Assembly (NCBI GenBank): GCA_003551965.1 | Contig: PUOC01000215.1 | Span: 1 to 44,735, forward strand | From: Clostridiales bacterium | GTDB lineage: Bacteria; Bacillota; Limnochordia; Darwinibacteriales; B1SED10-159 | Length of the DNA stretch: 44,735 nucleotides | Direction of reading: 5' to 3' | Shown: one piece after another, positions 9,080 to 17,136 of the stretch | Numbering within the stretch: the first letter of the stretch is position 1 | Layout of the letters: each line of letters opens with the position of its first letter | Position numbers and translations under genes: made by a program | Notes under the pieces: model-generated | The model's database searches: none | Told to the model about the DNA's origin: nothing | What the model saw: only the letters and a program-made list of their open reading frames with translations

Positions 9080-9088
9080 TGGTACAAT
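9080..9088 (+). promoter_or_regulatory. Extended -10 promoter upstream of the CSSC protein
   Basis: TGGTACAAT forms an extended -10 element (TG-N-TACAAT), predicting a start near 9095. No good -35 is visible, which is usual for extended -10 promoters. The predicted start makes a translation start at TTG 9097 unlikely. Confidence 0.5.
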
Positions 9089-9114
9089 GAGAGCAATTGC
9101 TATGGGAAATTGAG

Positions 9115-9489
9115 GTGATCTGTCTGCAAACCGCGACGATCGAGATCGTATACGCAGAAAGAACCTGTTCATCGTGTTACATCAAGCTTCCGTATATCCG
9201 CGCCGTGGCAGAGGAAATCACTGCACGGCATCCCTCTGTCCTGTGGAAAGAAACACCGCTGGCCAGTCTCGAGGAAATCGAGGCCTTCAGGCACCGCAGC
9301 GGGACGCAGGCATTTCCGGCTGTGATGGTGGCAGGGCAGACGGTCTCTGCGGGTGTCATTCCCCGCCTCGAAGATGTGGAGGCCTGCCTAGCGGAGTTGA
9401 GCGCTCAAAATGGCAGTGACCTGCGGACGCAGCCGTGGAATGACGGCAGCTGCACCGAATGTCAAGGCCCAGCAGGCAGATCATGCTGA
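9115..9489 (+). CDS. Small thioredoxin-fold protein with a CSSC motif
   Basis: A protein of about 125 residues that begins with a beta strand (TIEIVYAERTCSSC) and a CxxC redox pair, followed by a helix. A later strand-turn, GTQAFPAVMVAGQTV, resembles the cis-proline region of thioredoxin-like folds. The C-terminal tail has three more cysteines (CTECQGPAGRSC). The start is uncertain: GTG 9115 is used, but CTG 9124 lies six bases after a good GAGGTG, and TTG 9097 is nearly on top of the predicted transcript start. The gene ends 26 bases before the UroD-thioredoxin fusion gene and is probably in one operon with it, suggesting that the two exchange thiols. The function is not established. Confidence 0.75.
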   Translation: MICLQTATIEIVYAERTCSSCYIKLPYIRAVAEEITARHPSVLWKETPLASLEEIEAFRHRSGTQAFPAVMVAGQTVSAGVIPRLEDVEACLAELSAQNGSDLRTQPWNDGSCTECQGPAGRSC

Positions 9490-9515
9490 GGGCATCATGG
9501 GAGGTATGAGCAAAC

Positions 9516-10883
9516 ATGACAAAACGCGAAACACTGTTCGCCGCTTTGCGCAATGAAGAAGTAGAACAAGTACCATGGGTTCCGTTTGTGGGCTGCCACG
9601 GAGCCAAGTTGCAGGGGGTTTCAGCTGAAACGTATTTCAAATCCACGGAACTGCTGTTTAAGGGTGCAGAACTTGCCTACGAAAAATACGATCCTTCGGG
9701 CTTGCCAGCTTTCTTCGATCTGCAGGTAGAAGCCGAAGCCTTAGGCTGCGATGTTCAATACGCAGATACCAATCCGCCTTCGGTGAAAACGCACCCCTTA
9801 AGCGACAACCGCAGCATCGAACAGCTCTCCCTGCCGACCAAAGACGACGGCCGCTTTCCGATAGTGCTTGATGCAATCCGCCGAATATCCGTATCCTTAG
9901 GCGACAAGATCGGAATCTACGGCCTCATCACCGGTCCATTCACCCTGGCCCTGCATCTGCGCGGCACCAATATCTTCTATGACATGCTCGACGACCCCGG
10001 GTATGTACAGGAACTGATGACCTTCTGCACCGACGTGGCTGTGGAGGTCAGCAGAATGTATATGGAAGCCGGCGCCGACATCATTGCCGTGGTGGATCCC
10101 ATGACGTCGCAGATTTCGGCGTCGGATTTCGAACAGTTCGTATCGCCCCATGCAGAAAAGATCTTCGCATACATTCGTTCTCAGGATAGGTATTCATCAT
10201 TCTTTGTCTGCGGCAATGCCAAGAACAACATCGAGGCCATGTGCAAGACAAAGCCTGACAACGTTTCCATTGACGAAAACATTCCCTTGGATTATGTCAG
10301 AGACATCTGCCGAACGCACGGCATATCCTTCGGAGGCAACATCAAACTTACGCTGTCCATTCTCTTCGGCAGCGTAGCGGACAATATGCGGGACGCCATG
10401 AACTGCCTGGATATCGGTGGCAAGAAAGGGTTTATCCTAGCGCCAGGGTGTGATCTTCCCTTTGACTCTCCCGAAGAAAACCTGCAGGCCATTGCGTCAG
10501 TGGCCCGAGGTGAGCTTCCGAACCTAGAAGATGACACCAATGCACTGGAAAATATCGATGTAGAACTGCCCGACTATGATCGGGAAGCCCAGGTTATTGT
10601 CGATGTGATCACCATTGACTCCGCCTCCTGCGCTCCATGCCAGTATATGGTGGAAGCGGTGGCCCGCAATGTGGAACAGTTTGATGATCAAGCCGTGTAC
10701 CGCGAACACAAAATCAAAGACAAAGAAGCCGTCGTCGTCATGTCGAAGCTGGGCGTCACCAACATCCCTACAACGGTAATCGACGGGACAGTCAAGTTTG
10801 TCAGCCGCATCCCCGATGAACACAGCCTCTACCGGGAAATTGAAGCGGCGGTGGCCGCTAAGCAAAGCCGGCTGTCGCGCTGA
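9516..10883 (+). CDS. UroD/MtaA-like protein fused to a C-terminal thioredoxin-like domain
   Basis: Residues ~1-335 form a uroporphyrinogen decarboxylase-fold domain of the kind used by corrinoid-dependent methyltransferases (LITGPFTLALHLRG, AGADIIAVVDP, FFVCGNAKNNIE, LAPGCDLPFDSPEEN). Zinc-type ligand positions C232 and C312 are kept, but the usual HxC histidine is Phe230. After a linker rich in acidic residues, residues ~360-450 form a thioredoxin-like domain with CAPC at 372-375 and a cis-proline region TNIPTTVID. The start ATG 9516 has GGGAGG upstream. A strong terminator follows at 10891. Plausible roles are methyl or thiol transfer with its own redox partner; true UroD activity is unlikely because the haem pathway genes are absent here. 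Confidence 0.88.
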   Translation: MTKRETLFAALRNEEVEQVPWVPFVGCHGAKLQGVSAETYFKSTELLFKGAELAYEKYDPSGLPAFFDLQVEAEALGCDVQYADTNPPSVKTHPLSDNRSIEQLSLPTKDDGRFPIVLDAIRRISVSLGDKIGIYGLITGPFTLALHLRGTNIFYDMLDDPGYVQELMTFCTDVAVEVSRMYMEAGADIIAVVDPMTSQISASDFEQFVSPHAEKIFAYIRSQDRYSSFFVCGNAKNNIEAMCKTKPDNVSIDENIPLDYVRDICRTHGISFGGNIKLTLSILFGSVADNMRDAMNCLDIGGKKGFILAPGCDLPFDSPEENLQAIASVARGELPNLEDDTNALENIDVELPDYDREAQVIVDVITIDSASCAPCQYMVEAVARNVEQFDDQAVYREHKIKDKEAVVVMSKLGVTNIPTTVIDGTVKFVSRIPDEHSLYREIEAAVAAKQSRLSR

Positions 10884-10890
10884 ACAAGGA

Positions 10891-10921
10891 AGAAGCCAGG
10901 CGGCCTGCCTGGCTTCTTTTA
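10891..10921 (+). terminator. Rho-independent terminator after the UroD-thioredoxin gene
   Basis: A perfect 11-bp stem (10891-10901 with 10907-10917; arm AGAAGCCAGGC), a 5-base loop and a T-run TTTT directly after. It lies eight bases after the stop codon. Confidence 0.92.
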
Positions 10922-10953
10922 CATTACCGAATTGGAATCCGATCTGAGGCTGT

Positions 10954-11763
10954 CTAGTTTTCGGGATCGTAGATCTTCCAGTTGTCCGGGCGAGCACGGT
11001 TGGTGGCCCAGGTGGTTGTGTCGATCTCAGGATCGTCGGGATCCACAGCGGGCTTGCCGATAACAATGGCCATGACAAACACGGTATTTCCTTCTACCGG
11101 ATACATGTACTCTGGATCATACTCCTCAGCTCCGTACTCACCTACCATGTATCCCCACGCCCTCTTGTCGTCTTCGCTGACGTAGCGGCTGAGGGACTGG
11201 TGTTCGCCATCGGCTAAATCGAACGGTGCATATTCGCCGTTGATGGACCCGAAATAATGGGTGTAGTAGCCCAGCGAAGCACCCGCCATGTGAAGCAGAG
11301 CACTGGCGGCACCGGTGTCAAAGTACGCATAGTTCGGTGCGTGCTGGTAGGTACCTTCGTAGCCGGTGGCATGGCCCTCTTCTTCCGTAAGTATTTGATC
11401 GGCCAACACAATGACAGTCACTGTACCTTCCGTGGCCACGTCTTCTACCGGTGCCCACTGATCACCGATGATACCGCGCTGTTCGTCCACATCCCGGACA
11501 GCGATGAAGTACCAAGGGGTCCAATGGACGGCACTCTGCATCTTCATAGCCATGCTGAACATGTGCTCTAGTTCCTCATCGCTCGGTGCGTCGTTGGGAT
11601 CCTCGGACCAAGCGCCATTTTCTACCGTCTGCCACATCTGGCTGTCGTTGTACCAATCAATGAGCCCTTCCGGATCGAATGCCTGCACCGGAAGCGCCAA
11701 GCCTACACAGAGCATTCCCGCCAGCAGAGCAAAAACAATCGATTGACCAAAGCCATTTCTCAT
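10954..11763 (-). CDS. Exported nitroreductase-like protein
   Basis: A protein of 269 residues with a clear signal peptide (N-terminal Arg, then FALLAGMLCVGLALPVQA with an Ala-x-Ala cleavage site). The mature part resembles the nitroreductase fold: a helix EELEHMFSMAMKMQSAVHWTPWYFIAVRD like the flavin-binding PSxxNxQPWxF region, DTGAASALLHMAGASLGYY like the later conserved helix, and FVMAIVIGKPAVDPD like the final iGyP strand. An Arg-rich C-terminus (NRARPDNW) follows. The start ATG 11763 has AAGGCGG upstream and leaves an N-terminus typical of signal peptides; an ATG at 11781 is less likely. Nitroreductases are usually cytoplasmic flavoproteins, so export is unusual. The assignment is by motif pattern only. 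Confidence 0.7.
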   Translation of the reverse strand: MRNGFGQSIVFALLAGMLCVGLALPVQAFDPEGLIDWYNDSQMWQTVENGAWSEDPNDAPSDEELEHMFSMAMKMQSAVHWTPWYFIAVRDVDEQRGIIGDQWAPVEDVATEGTVTVIVLADQILTEEEGHATGYEGTYQHAPNYAYFDTGAASALLHMAGASLGYYTHYFGSINGEYAPFDLADGEHQSLSRYVSEDDKRAWGYMVGEYGAEEYDPEYMYPVEGNTVFVMAIVIGKPAVDPDDPEIDTTTWATNRARPDNWKIYDPEN

Positions 11764-11781
11764 CAAATCGCCGCCTTTCAT

Positions 11782-12044
11782 GGGTGAAATTTTCGTGCTG
11801 CTCCAGAGTAACAGATTGTAAAAATGGTATCAATTTCCAAGCAGCTCTCTGAGGCCTGCGCTATGCGGCTCACCGCCGCAGCTCGCCCCATTCCACACCC
11901 AGCCGGCGACTTCCGAGCACCGCTGTCGCCCCCATTCCATCGGAACTCCGCGGGCCTGCTGCTGTGCGCCTTGACCGACACCTCCGGCCTCTTGACCCAT
12001 GGCATGAACCGGGAAACGCCTTGACTTTCCTTTGGTAACACCAT
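11782..12044. other. Divergent intergenic region
   Basis: About 260 bases separate the exported nitroreductase-like gene (-) and the GH5 gene (+). A TACAAT element for the minus-strand gene is present at 11815-11820 without a strong -35. No supported gene was found. The right end contains the inverted repeat described at 12045. Confidence 0.4.
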
Positions 12045-12067
12045 GGTTTATACTGTTCCTATAAACC
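12045..12067. promoter_or_regulatory. Inverted repeat, probable operator of the GH5 gene
   Basis: GGTTTATA at 12045-12052 and TATAAACC at 12060-12067 form perfect 8-bp arms separated by 7 bases. It lies just upstream of the Shine-Dalgarno CGGAGGTG (12071-12078). The left arm contains a TATACT that could be a -10 element, so a repressor here would block transcription. No binding protein is known. Confidence 0.55.
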
Positions 12068-12087
12068 GTGCGGAGGTGCAATCCATC

Positions 12088-13557
12088 TTGGATCGGATCA
12101 CGACAGAGAACATGCGCTTTGTGGATGCGCTGGGACGAGAACGTATCTTCCATGGCTTGAACCTGGTTTTCAAAGGCGAAAGCTGCAGCGGGCAAACTAA
12201 CTACATTCCTCCATGGAACGAGACGCTGTTTCAATGGCTGTTTGACCATGGCTTCAATGTAGTTCGTCTGGGCATGGTCTGGGATGCCCTGGAGCCTGAA
12301 CCGGGGCAAATCGATCAAACCTATCTGAATTGGATAGAACGCATGCTCGATTTAGCTGAACAGCATGGCATATATGTCTATCTGGATATGCACCAGGACC
12401 TATTCAGCTGCCGGTTTTCCGATGGCGCCCCTGACTGGGCTACCATGACCGACGGGCTTGACCATGTAACCGGCGAGCTTTGGAGCGACGCCTACCTGTT
12501 CAGCCCGGCGGTGCAGCGCGCCTTCGACAGTTTTTGGGCCAATCGCAGGGCTGCCGATGGCATCGGTCTGTTGGACCATTTTGCAAACCTTTGGGTCAGC
12601 ATAGCCCATCGCTTCCAAGACCACAATGCGCTATTGGGGTTCGACTTTCTCAATGAACCGCATCCCGGCGAAGAGGGCAGGGCTATCGTCCGTTCCCTGA
12701 TCGATGCTTACATCGAAAAAAGCTCGACCGATTCTGCATCGGAAGACCTGCTGGCCTCGTTGACCAGTGCTGACCTAAGGGCTGCGTTTCTGCGCGACCT
12801 GGAAGACCCTGAATTTTTCTCTGCTGTTGCAGCGGCCGCACAACCCATGCTCAAAAGGTTTGACCAGCAGACCCTCGGCCCTTTCTACCAAAGGCTGGCC
12901 GATGCCGTCACTCCGGTGTGTCCTGACAAGATCATTATGATGGAAAACAGCTACTTCTCCAACCTGGGCATAGAATGCAGCATACCCAGAATCCAGGGCC
13001 AAGACCCGCGAGGGCCTGTGGAGCAGGCCTATGCTCCCCATGGATATGATTTGGTTGTGGACACGCCCCATGTAGTGAATGCAAGCAATGCCCGTGCCGG
13101 TGTAATATTCGGCGCCCACCGGCGGGTGCAGGAGCGGCTCGCGGTGCCCGTTATGGTCGGTGAATGGGGCGCCCATGGAATGCATGCCGACGGACTGGAC
13201 CATATCCGCTTTCTTCTCGACACCTTTGATGCCTTTCAATGGAGCCACACCTATTGGTGCTACCAACCGGGCATGGAAAGCGCCCCCGTTATGGATGTGC
13301 TCTGCCGGCCCTATCCGCAAGCGGTGTGCGGATCGATTAAGGAGTACGGCTTCGACGACAGGCAAAATCGCTTGCGCGTAGTTTGGGATGACAGCGGCTC
13401 GCCCGGGTTGGAAAGCATCATCTATCTCCACCGGCGGCCCCAACGGATCAACCTCAAGGATGCTGAACTGAGGCCGGCATCTAGGCATTCGGACGGCTTT
13501 TTCCTGCACATACCCAGCAGAAGTGAAACCAATAGGGCTCTAAGTGTTCAATTCTAG
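12088..13557 (+). CDS. GH5-family glycosidase, endoglycoceramidase-like
   Basis: Retaining glycoside hydrolase with the clan-A (beta/alpha)8 barrel. Motifs of the endoglycosylceramidase group of GH5 are VVRLGMVWDALEPEPG, YLDMHQDLFSCRF, the acid/base Glu190 in GFDFLNEPHPG, and the nucleophile Glu359 in VMVGEWGAHGM. A small beta-sandwich-like tail follows. These enzymes cut the bond between oligosaccharide and ceramide or steroid in glycolipids. The start is taken as TTG 12088, nine bases after CGGAGGTG. An in-frame ATG at 12043 would put the operator and ribosome binding site inside the gene. There is no signal peptide, so the substrate must be imported or be a detached glycoside. It is a single-gene unit. 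Confidence 0.87.
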   Translation: MDRITTENMRFVDALGRERIFHGLNLVFKGESCSGQTNYIPPWNETLFQWLFDHGFNVVRLGMVWDALEPEPGQIDQTYLNWIERMLDLAEQHGIYVYLDMHQDLFSCRFSDGAPDWATMTDGLDHVTGELWSDAYLFSPAVQRAFDSFWANRRAADGIGLLDHFANLWVSIAHRFQDHNALLGFDFLNEPHPGEEGRAIVRSLIDAYIEKSSTDSASEDLLASLTSADLRAAFLRDLEDPEFFSAVAAAAQPMLKRFDQQTLGPFYQRLADAVTPVCPDKIIMMENSYFSNLGIECSIPRIQGQDPRGPVEQAYAPHGYDLVVDTPHVVNASNARAGVIFGAHRRVQERLAVPVMVGEWGAHGMHADGLDHIRFLLDTFDAFQWSHTYWCYQPGMESAPVMDVLCRPYPQAVCGSIKEYGFDDRQNRLRVVWDDSGSPGLESIIYLHRRPQRINLKDAELRPASRHSDGFFLHIPSRSETNRALSVQF

Positions 13558-13693
13558 ACACAAGCGGGGACTTCCCGGCACAGTGCCGGCGCAGAGAAAA
13601 ATCCGCACGGTCCGGCCCAAGGTACCGGCGGGCGGATTGCGACAGCAGGGGGCGCGTCCCGAAAGCGGTCACTGCAGCAGCCGTACCGTTGTT
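13558..13693. other. Convergent intergenic region with GC-rich hairpins
   Basis: Between two converging genes lie several GC-rich inverted repeats: CCGGCAC/GTGCCGG around 13575 and AATCCGC/GCGGATT spanning roughly 13599-13639. Neither has a proper T-run. They may act as a shared terminator. No gene is seen. Confidence 0.4.
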
Positions 13694-14737
13694 TTACTCT
13701 TTCCGTTGATCGAGAAAGCGCAGTACGTACTCCCACGTCTGTTCCCGTTCATAGATGCTGCTGTGATCGCCCTCCTCCACCCAGTCCAGAGTCACTGGGC
13801 CTCCCCAATGCTGCAGGAGCGCCATACTGCGCTGGGGAAGAATGACTTTATCCTGGGCGCCGATGACCGCCATCACTGGCACAGTAATGGATTGGGCCTG
13901 CGAGCGAACATCGAACGATTCCCGCAGCAGCCAGGTCGTGGGCAGAATCGGCACAAAATCGTCCGCCACCCCTCCAGCGATGCGATCATACGGTGAATAC
14001 AAAATGACACCCACCGCCGGCCGTTCTGCCGCTGTGTGCACAGCCGCACCGGTACCGAGGCTTCCACCCCAGGTCACGATGCGGTTGGAATCCACATCGT
14101 CCCTGCCTGCCAAGTGATCGTAGATTGTCAGGGCGTCTCGGAACAGACGCTCCTGCGAAGGCTCGCCGCCGCTCATGCCATAACCGCGATAATCCACCAC
14201 GGCCGCAGACCAGTCCTGAAACTTCCGGGCTCGCTCCACGGTTTCCGCTGCCGTCTCGCTCTGTCCGTAAAACATCAAAACCAAAGGGCGGGGTTTGTCC
14301 GCCTTGCCTTGGACCAGCCAACCGTGGAGTTCCGTACCATCGTCCGCCGCAATCTGCAGTTCCTCAAGCCGAGGGTCCCGGCGGAGCCTGGCCAAGGTCT
14401 CGTCTTCCACTGGACCGGGCCTGTAAATCAGATGATCCTGGGCAGACCATAAAAGCAGCCCAAAGAGCACGGCAGCTACAGTCAACCCCGCCAAAGCTTG
14501 AGTCCCCCGAATTAGCAATCTGCTGTTCCTGCGCCGGCCCCAGAAATACAAAAAACCCGCTGCCAACAAGGCAAAGGCGGGCCAGAACTCCACTCCGGCA
14601 TAGGCACTGGGAGAAGACCAAGGCAAATCGTCAAACCTGCGCAGAATAGCAATCACCAGATACAAAGCACAGGCCGCGGCGGCGAATGCCGACAGCAGCC
14701 ATTTCCCATGCTTTTGCCGTCCTCCGGGCTTTTCCAC
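13694..14737 (-). CDS. Membrane-anchored alpha/beta hydrolase
   Basis: The N-terminal ~110 residues contain about three hydrophobic segments (LLSAFAAAACALYLVIAIL, FWPAFALLAAGFLYFW, ALAGLTVAAVLFGLLLW). A BAAT/FrsA-like hydrolase domain follows, with LMFYGQSETA, VDYRGYGMSGG, nucleophile WGGSLGTGA, acid IGAQDKVI and catalytic His in EEGDHSSI. The start is GTG 14737 with GGAGG seven bases upstream; a GTG at 14758 lies before that site. The gene begins within 25 bases of the DUF4031 stop and is probably co-transcribed with it. It is the second of four alpha/beta hydrolases in the first 23 kb. The substrate is unknown. Confidence 0.85.
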   Translation of the reverse strand: MEKPGGRQKHGKWLLSAFAAAACALYLVIAILRRFDDLPWSSPSAYAGVEFWPAFALLAAGFLYFWGRRRNSRLLIRGTQALAGLTVAAVLFGLLLWSAQDHLIYRPGPVEDETLARLRRDPRLEELQIAADDGTELHGWLVQGKADKPRPLVLMFYGQSETAAETVERARKFQDWSAAVVDYRGYGMSGGEPSQERLFRDALTIYDHLAGRDDVDSNRIVTWGGSLGTGAAVHTAAERPAVGVILYSPYDRIAGGVADDFVPILPTTWLLRESFDVRSQAQSITVPVMAVIGAQDKVILPQRSMALLQHWGGPVTLDWVEEGDHSSIYEREQTWEYVLRFLDQRKE

Positions 14738-14757
14738 CGCAGATCCTCCTTCGAGCA

Positions 14758-15027
14758 CTACATCGACGAGGCCGCCAGACGCTGCTCTTTGCGCCTTTGC
14801 ATCAGTCGTACCATGTCTCGGGATGTAATTTCCCGAGCGCCCATGGCCACTGCGTGCTCGCGGCTGCTTGGTTGTAAATCATAGTGCCATTTATACCCTT
14901 TATCCTGAAACCAGCGGCGTTCAAGGCCAAGCTGACCGGCAAAGCGGTGCAGTTCCCTTTCGGTATCCGCGGTCAAATGGCACCATAGACGGCCTTTATA
15001 ATGCCGCAGTTGATCAACATACACCAT
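14758..15027 (-). CDS. DUF4031 family protein
   Basis: A small protein of 89 residues matching the DUF4031 pattern: an N-terminal YVDQLRHYKGRLWCHLTAD, then ELHRFAGQLGLERRWFQ, KWHYDLQPSSREHAVAMGA and a basic helix at the C-terminus. The family is widespread and its function is not established. The ATG at 15027 is preceded by a weak GGTGGTG. The next gene downstream begins just past its stop (ATG-TAG at 14758-14763), which suggests coupling with the membrane hydrolase. Confidence 0.85.
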   Translation of the reverse strand: MVYVDQLRHYKGRLWCHLTADTERELHRFAGQLGLERRWFQDKGYKWHYDLQPSSREHAVAMGAREITSRDMVRLMQRRKEQRLAASSM

Positions 15028-15070
15028 GCCGTCACCACCAACCGATAAAATCTGCGTTTAACGAGCGGAA

Positions 15071-15086
15071 ACCCGGAAGACCGGGT
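15071..15086 (-). terminator. Small hairpin downstream of the CBS gene
   Basis: ACCCGG (15071-15076) and CCGGGT (15081-15086) form a 6-bp stem with a tetraloop, followed on the minus strand by TTTCC. A second inverted repeat, CCATCTT/AAGATGG, lies at 15099-15123. Together they fill the gap after the CBS gene and may give partial termination. Confidence 0.5.
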
Positions 15087-15195
15087 CTCGCTCACAAGCC
15101 ATCTTCTTTGGGCGGAAAGATGGTATATTGTTGATTTCGACACCTCTTGGCGTTCTCCTTCCTGTTTTTTAAATCCGGAGCCGAGCCAGTGTGCG

Positions 15196-15912
15196 CTAAC
15201 CTTCCATGAGCTGGTAAATCTGCGGCAGGTCAAAAACCGTAATGATGCCCAATGGTTTCTGATCGCTGCTACCGTCTTCTGTGATCAGAACGGCCTGCAG
15301 GCGGTGTCCTTCATGGCCGGCCTCCTCAAAAAGGTCTATGACCCGGAAAATGGGGCAGGTTCGGGCAACAAAGGCATAGGAACGGCCATTGCCCACATAC
15401 TCCAAGACGGCAGCCACCGTTTGTTCGTCCACAGGCTCGCGGCTTTTCTGGAGATGGTCACCGAGCCAATGGGTAACACCTTCCGCCGTCAGCAGACCGC
15501 GGAAGGCATCCCCATCATACACGGGCATTTTCGAAAATCGGTGTTTGTACATGATGCTGGCCGCTTTGCCGACGGTATCATCGCCGCGGCAAGTTACCAC
15601 ATCGCCCATGAAGCTGTCTTCGACCTTGGGCGGCGCACACAGCAACTGTAAGATGTGTTCGAGCCGTTCAACGATCTCACGGTGGGGTTCGGCAATGGGC
15701 TCGTTGTTGAGCCGCTCATGGACTATGACATTGCGGAGATCCGCATAGTGTTTGAGCTCGTCGGCGGTGTCGTGCACGACTGCGTTTTTGGGAGCAGCCC
15801 CATTGACCAATTGGTAAAATGGCCTATGGCTCTTTGGTTCAACAATACTGCGCAATTGCTGCTCAATGCCGATAAAGGCATCCAAAAATCGCCGCGACAG
15901 TTCACGGTTCAT
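15196..15912 (-). CDS. CBS-domain protein with an N-terminal HEPN-like helical domain
   Basis: A protein of 238 residues. Residues ~1-92 are helical and contain ADLRNVIVHE, with R60 and H65 in an R-x4-H arrangement typical of HEPN domains. Two CBS domains follow (~100-155, with GKAASIMYKHRFSKMPVYD; ~165-236, with CPIFRVIDLFEEAG and PLGIITVFDLPQI). CBS pairs usually bind adenine nucleotides, so this may be a nucleotide-gated switch. The ATG at 15912 has AGGAGG seven bases upstream. It lies 42 bases after the peptidase gene and is probably in its operon. Whether the HEPN motif is catalytic is unknown. Confidence 0.8.
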   Translation of the reverse strand: MNRELSRRFLDAFIGIEQQLRSIVEPKSHRPFYQLVNGAAPKNAVVHDTADELKHYADLRNVIVHERLNNEPIAEPHREIVERLEHILQLLCAPPKVEDSFMGDVVTCRGDDTVGKAASIMYKHRFSKMPVYDGDAFRGLLTAEGVTHWLGDHLQKSREPVDEQTVAAVLEYVGNGRSYAFVARTCPIFRVIDLFEEAGHEGHRLQAVLITEDGSSDQKPLGIITVFDLPQIYQLMEG

Positions 15913-15954
15913 GGGTCAACCTCCTAGCGTGGGCCGGCATACCTATTGTCCGCG

Positions 15955-17136
15955 TCAGACCCAATCGATCCGCAGCAGTTCTTCGATCCAATGGGCCACA
16001 TCTTGCAGTACACCAATGTCCAAGAGATGCATACCATCCTTCTCGGTGTGAATGACCGTGTCAATGAGATTAAAAACACCTTTTGAAGTCAGTGCCGCCG
16101 TGGGAACGCCCTGCATGGCAAAGAGCATATGGTCTCCCTGCGGCCACGGATCGAGAGCCTGCACGGAGCTTCGCCCCACCGCGTTCACGGGATCGGGCCA
16201 TCGTTCGGGCCAGCAAAAAACAGCTGCGCCCTGGGGGCTTCCCCGCAGACCCACTCCGTCAACATTCAAAGCCCACTGGTATGGGCTCGGGTCCTGCAGA
16301 CGGGAATCGTAATATACTGTTTCGCCTGGATTGGAGTAATAGTCTTCACCGTTAAAGAAGACAAACTCCAGATGCCCGCCGGCCTTCTTCACCGCCGGCT
16401 GCCCAGCCAAGGCCAAAAGGACGGCCGTACCGGATGCGTTGTCCAGGGCCCCTGGTGTGGTCGGCTTGGTGTCAAAATGGGCGCTCAGCACCCTTGTCCC
16501 GCCTTCGGACCCGACGGTGCCGATGATATTCTCTCCGTGGGAACACCGCCTCCGAGTACCGATGAAAAGGCGCGCCATGGTGCCGGCCAGATGCCGCAGA
16601 ACGTCCAACTTGTTTCCGGGAACTACGGCGCAGGGAATGTCAAAATCACCATCTTCAATGATGGGCACGGCCCGGTCAGGGTCGAAACTGACCGTGATAA
16701 TTCCCGACGGGCGACATGCCTCCAGGCCTGCTAGGATGTCCTGGTGCCGCTGGGGATTGTAAAAACGGAAATTCTTGGGGCTCAGGGCTTCTTTCGTAAG
16801 ATCACCGTGCAGAACTAGAACTAAACCCGGTCCGTCCACCGACTGCAGTTCCGCCATACTTCCAACCAATCGGATTTCACCTTTGCTGTCACAGGGAGCC
16901 GAATAATCAGAGGCGACCAGTGCCAGTTTCTGTTCCTCGGCAACCAAAACCGCCGGGCCGGTATGCCAATCCAGGCAGCGGAATTTCTGTTTCTTCACCC
17001 CGTATCCTGACTGGGACAGCGTTTGCTCCAGATAGGAGGCAGCCTGCTGGTTGTACCATGAGCCCGTGGGGCGTGCACCAATGTCGTTCACCAAAACATC
17101 AAGATGCCGTTGAATCTCAGCTCTGCGCACAGCCAT
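15955..17136 (-). CDS. M28-family zinc aminopeptidase
   Basis: A 393-residue metallopeptidase of family M28 (aminopeptidase Y/S-like). Metal ligands are visible in order: His and Asp in SAHFDTKPTT, Asp in GALDNASG, the catalytic/ligand Glu pair region in FFNGEDY, Asp in NVDGVG and His in VIHTEKD. An inserted region between ~70 and 200 resembles a protease-associated domain. There is no signal peptide, so it should work in the cytoplasm on peptides or acylated amino compounds. The start ATG 17136 has AAGGAGG upstream. A sigma-A-like promoter lies at 17226-17254. It is the first gene of the minus-strand set 17136-13694. Confidence 0.9.
   Translation of the reverse strand: MAVRRAEIQRHLDVLVNDIGARPTGSWYNQQAASYLEQTLSQSGYGVKKQKFRCLDWHTGPAVLVAEEQKLALVASDYSAPCDSKGEIRLVGSMAELQSVDGPGLVLVLHGDLTKEALSPKNFRFYNPQRHQDILAGLEACRPSGIITVSFDPDRAVPIIEDGDFDIPCAVVPGNKLDVLRHLAGTMARLFIGTRRRCSHGENIIGTVGSEGGTRVLSAHFDTKPTTPGALDNASGTAVLLALAGQPAVKKAGGHLEFVFFNGEDYYSNPGETVYYDSRLQDPSPYQWALNVDGVGLRGSPQGAAVFCWPERWPDPVNAVGRSSVQALDPWPQGDHMLFAMQGVPTAALTSKGVFNLIDTVIHTEKDGMHLLDIGVLQDVAHWIEELLRIDWV

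Noticed and set aside
11778-12044. 88-codon minus-strand frame in the intergenic region
   Set aside because: No ribosome binding site, Arg/Ser/Gly-rich product, and overlap with the promoter region.
12775-13509. 244-codon minus-strand frame inside the GH5 gene
   Set aside because: It is antisense to the gene part with the catalytic nucleophile and has no supporting features.
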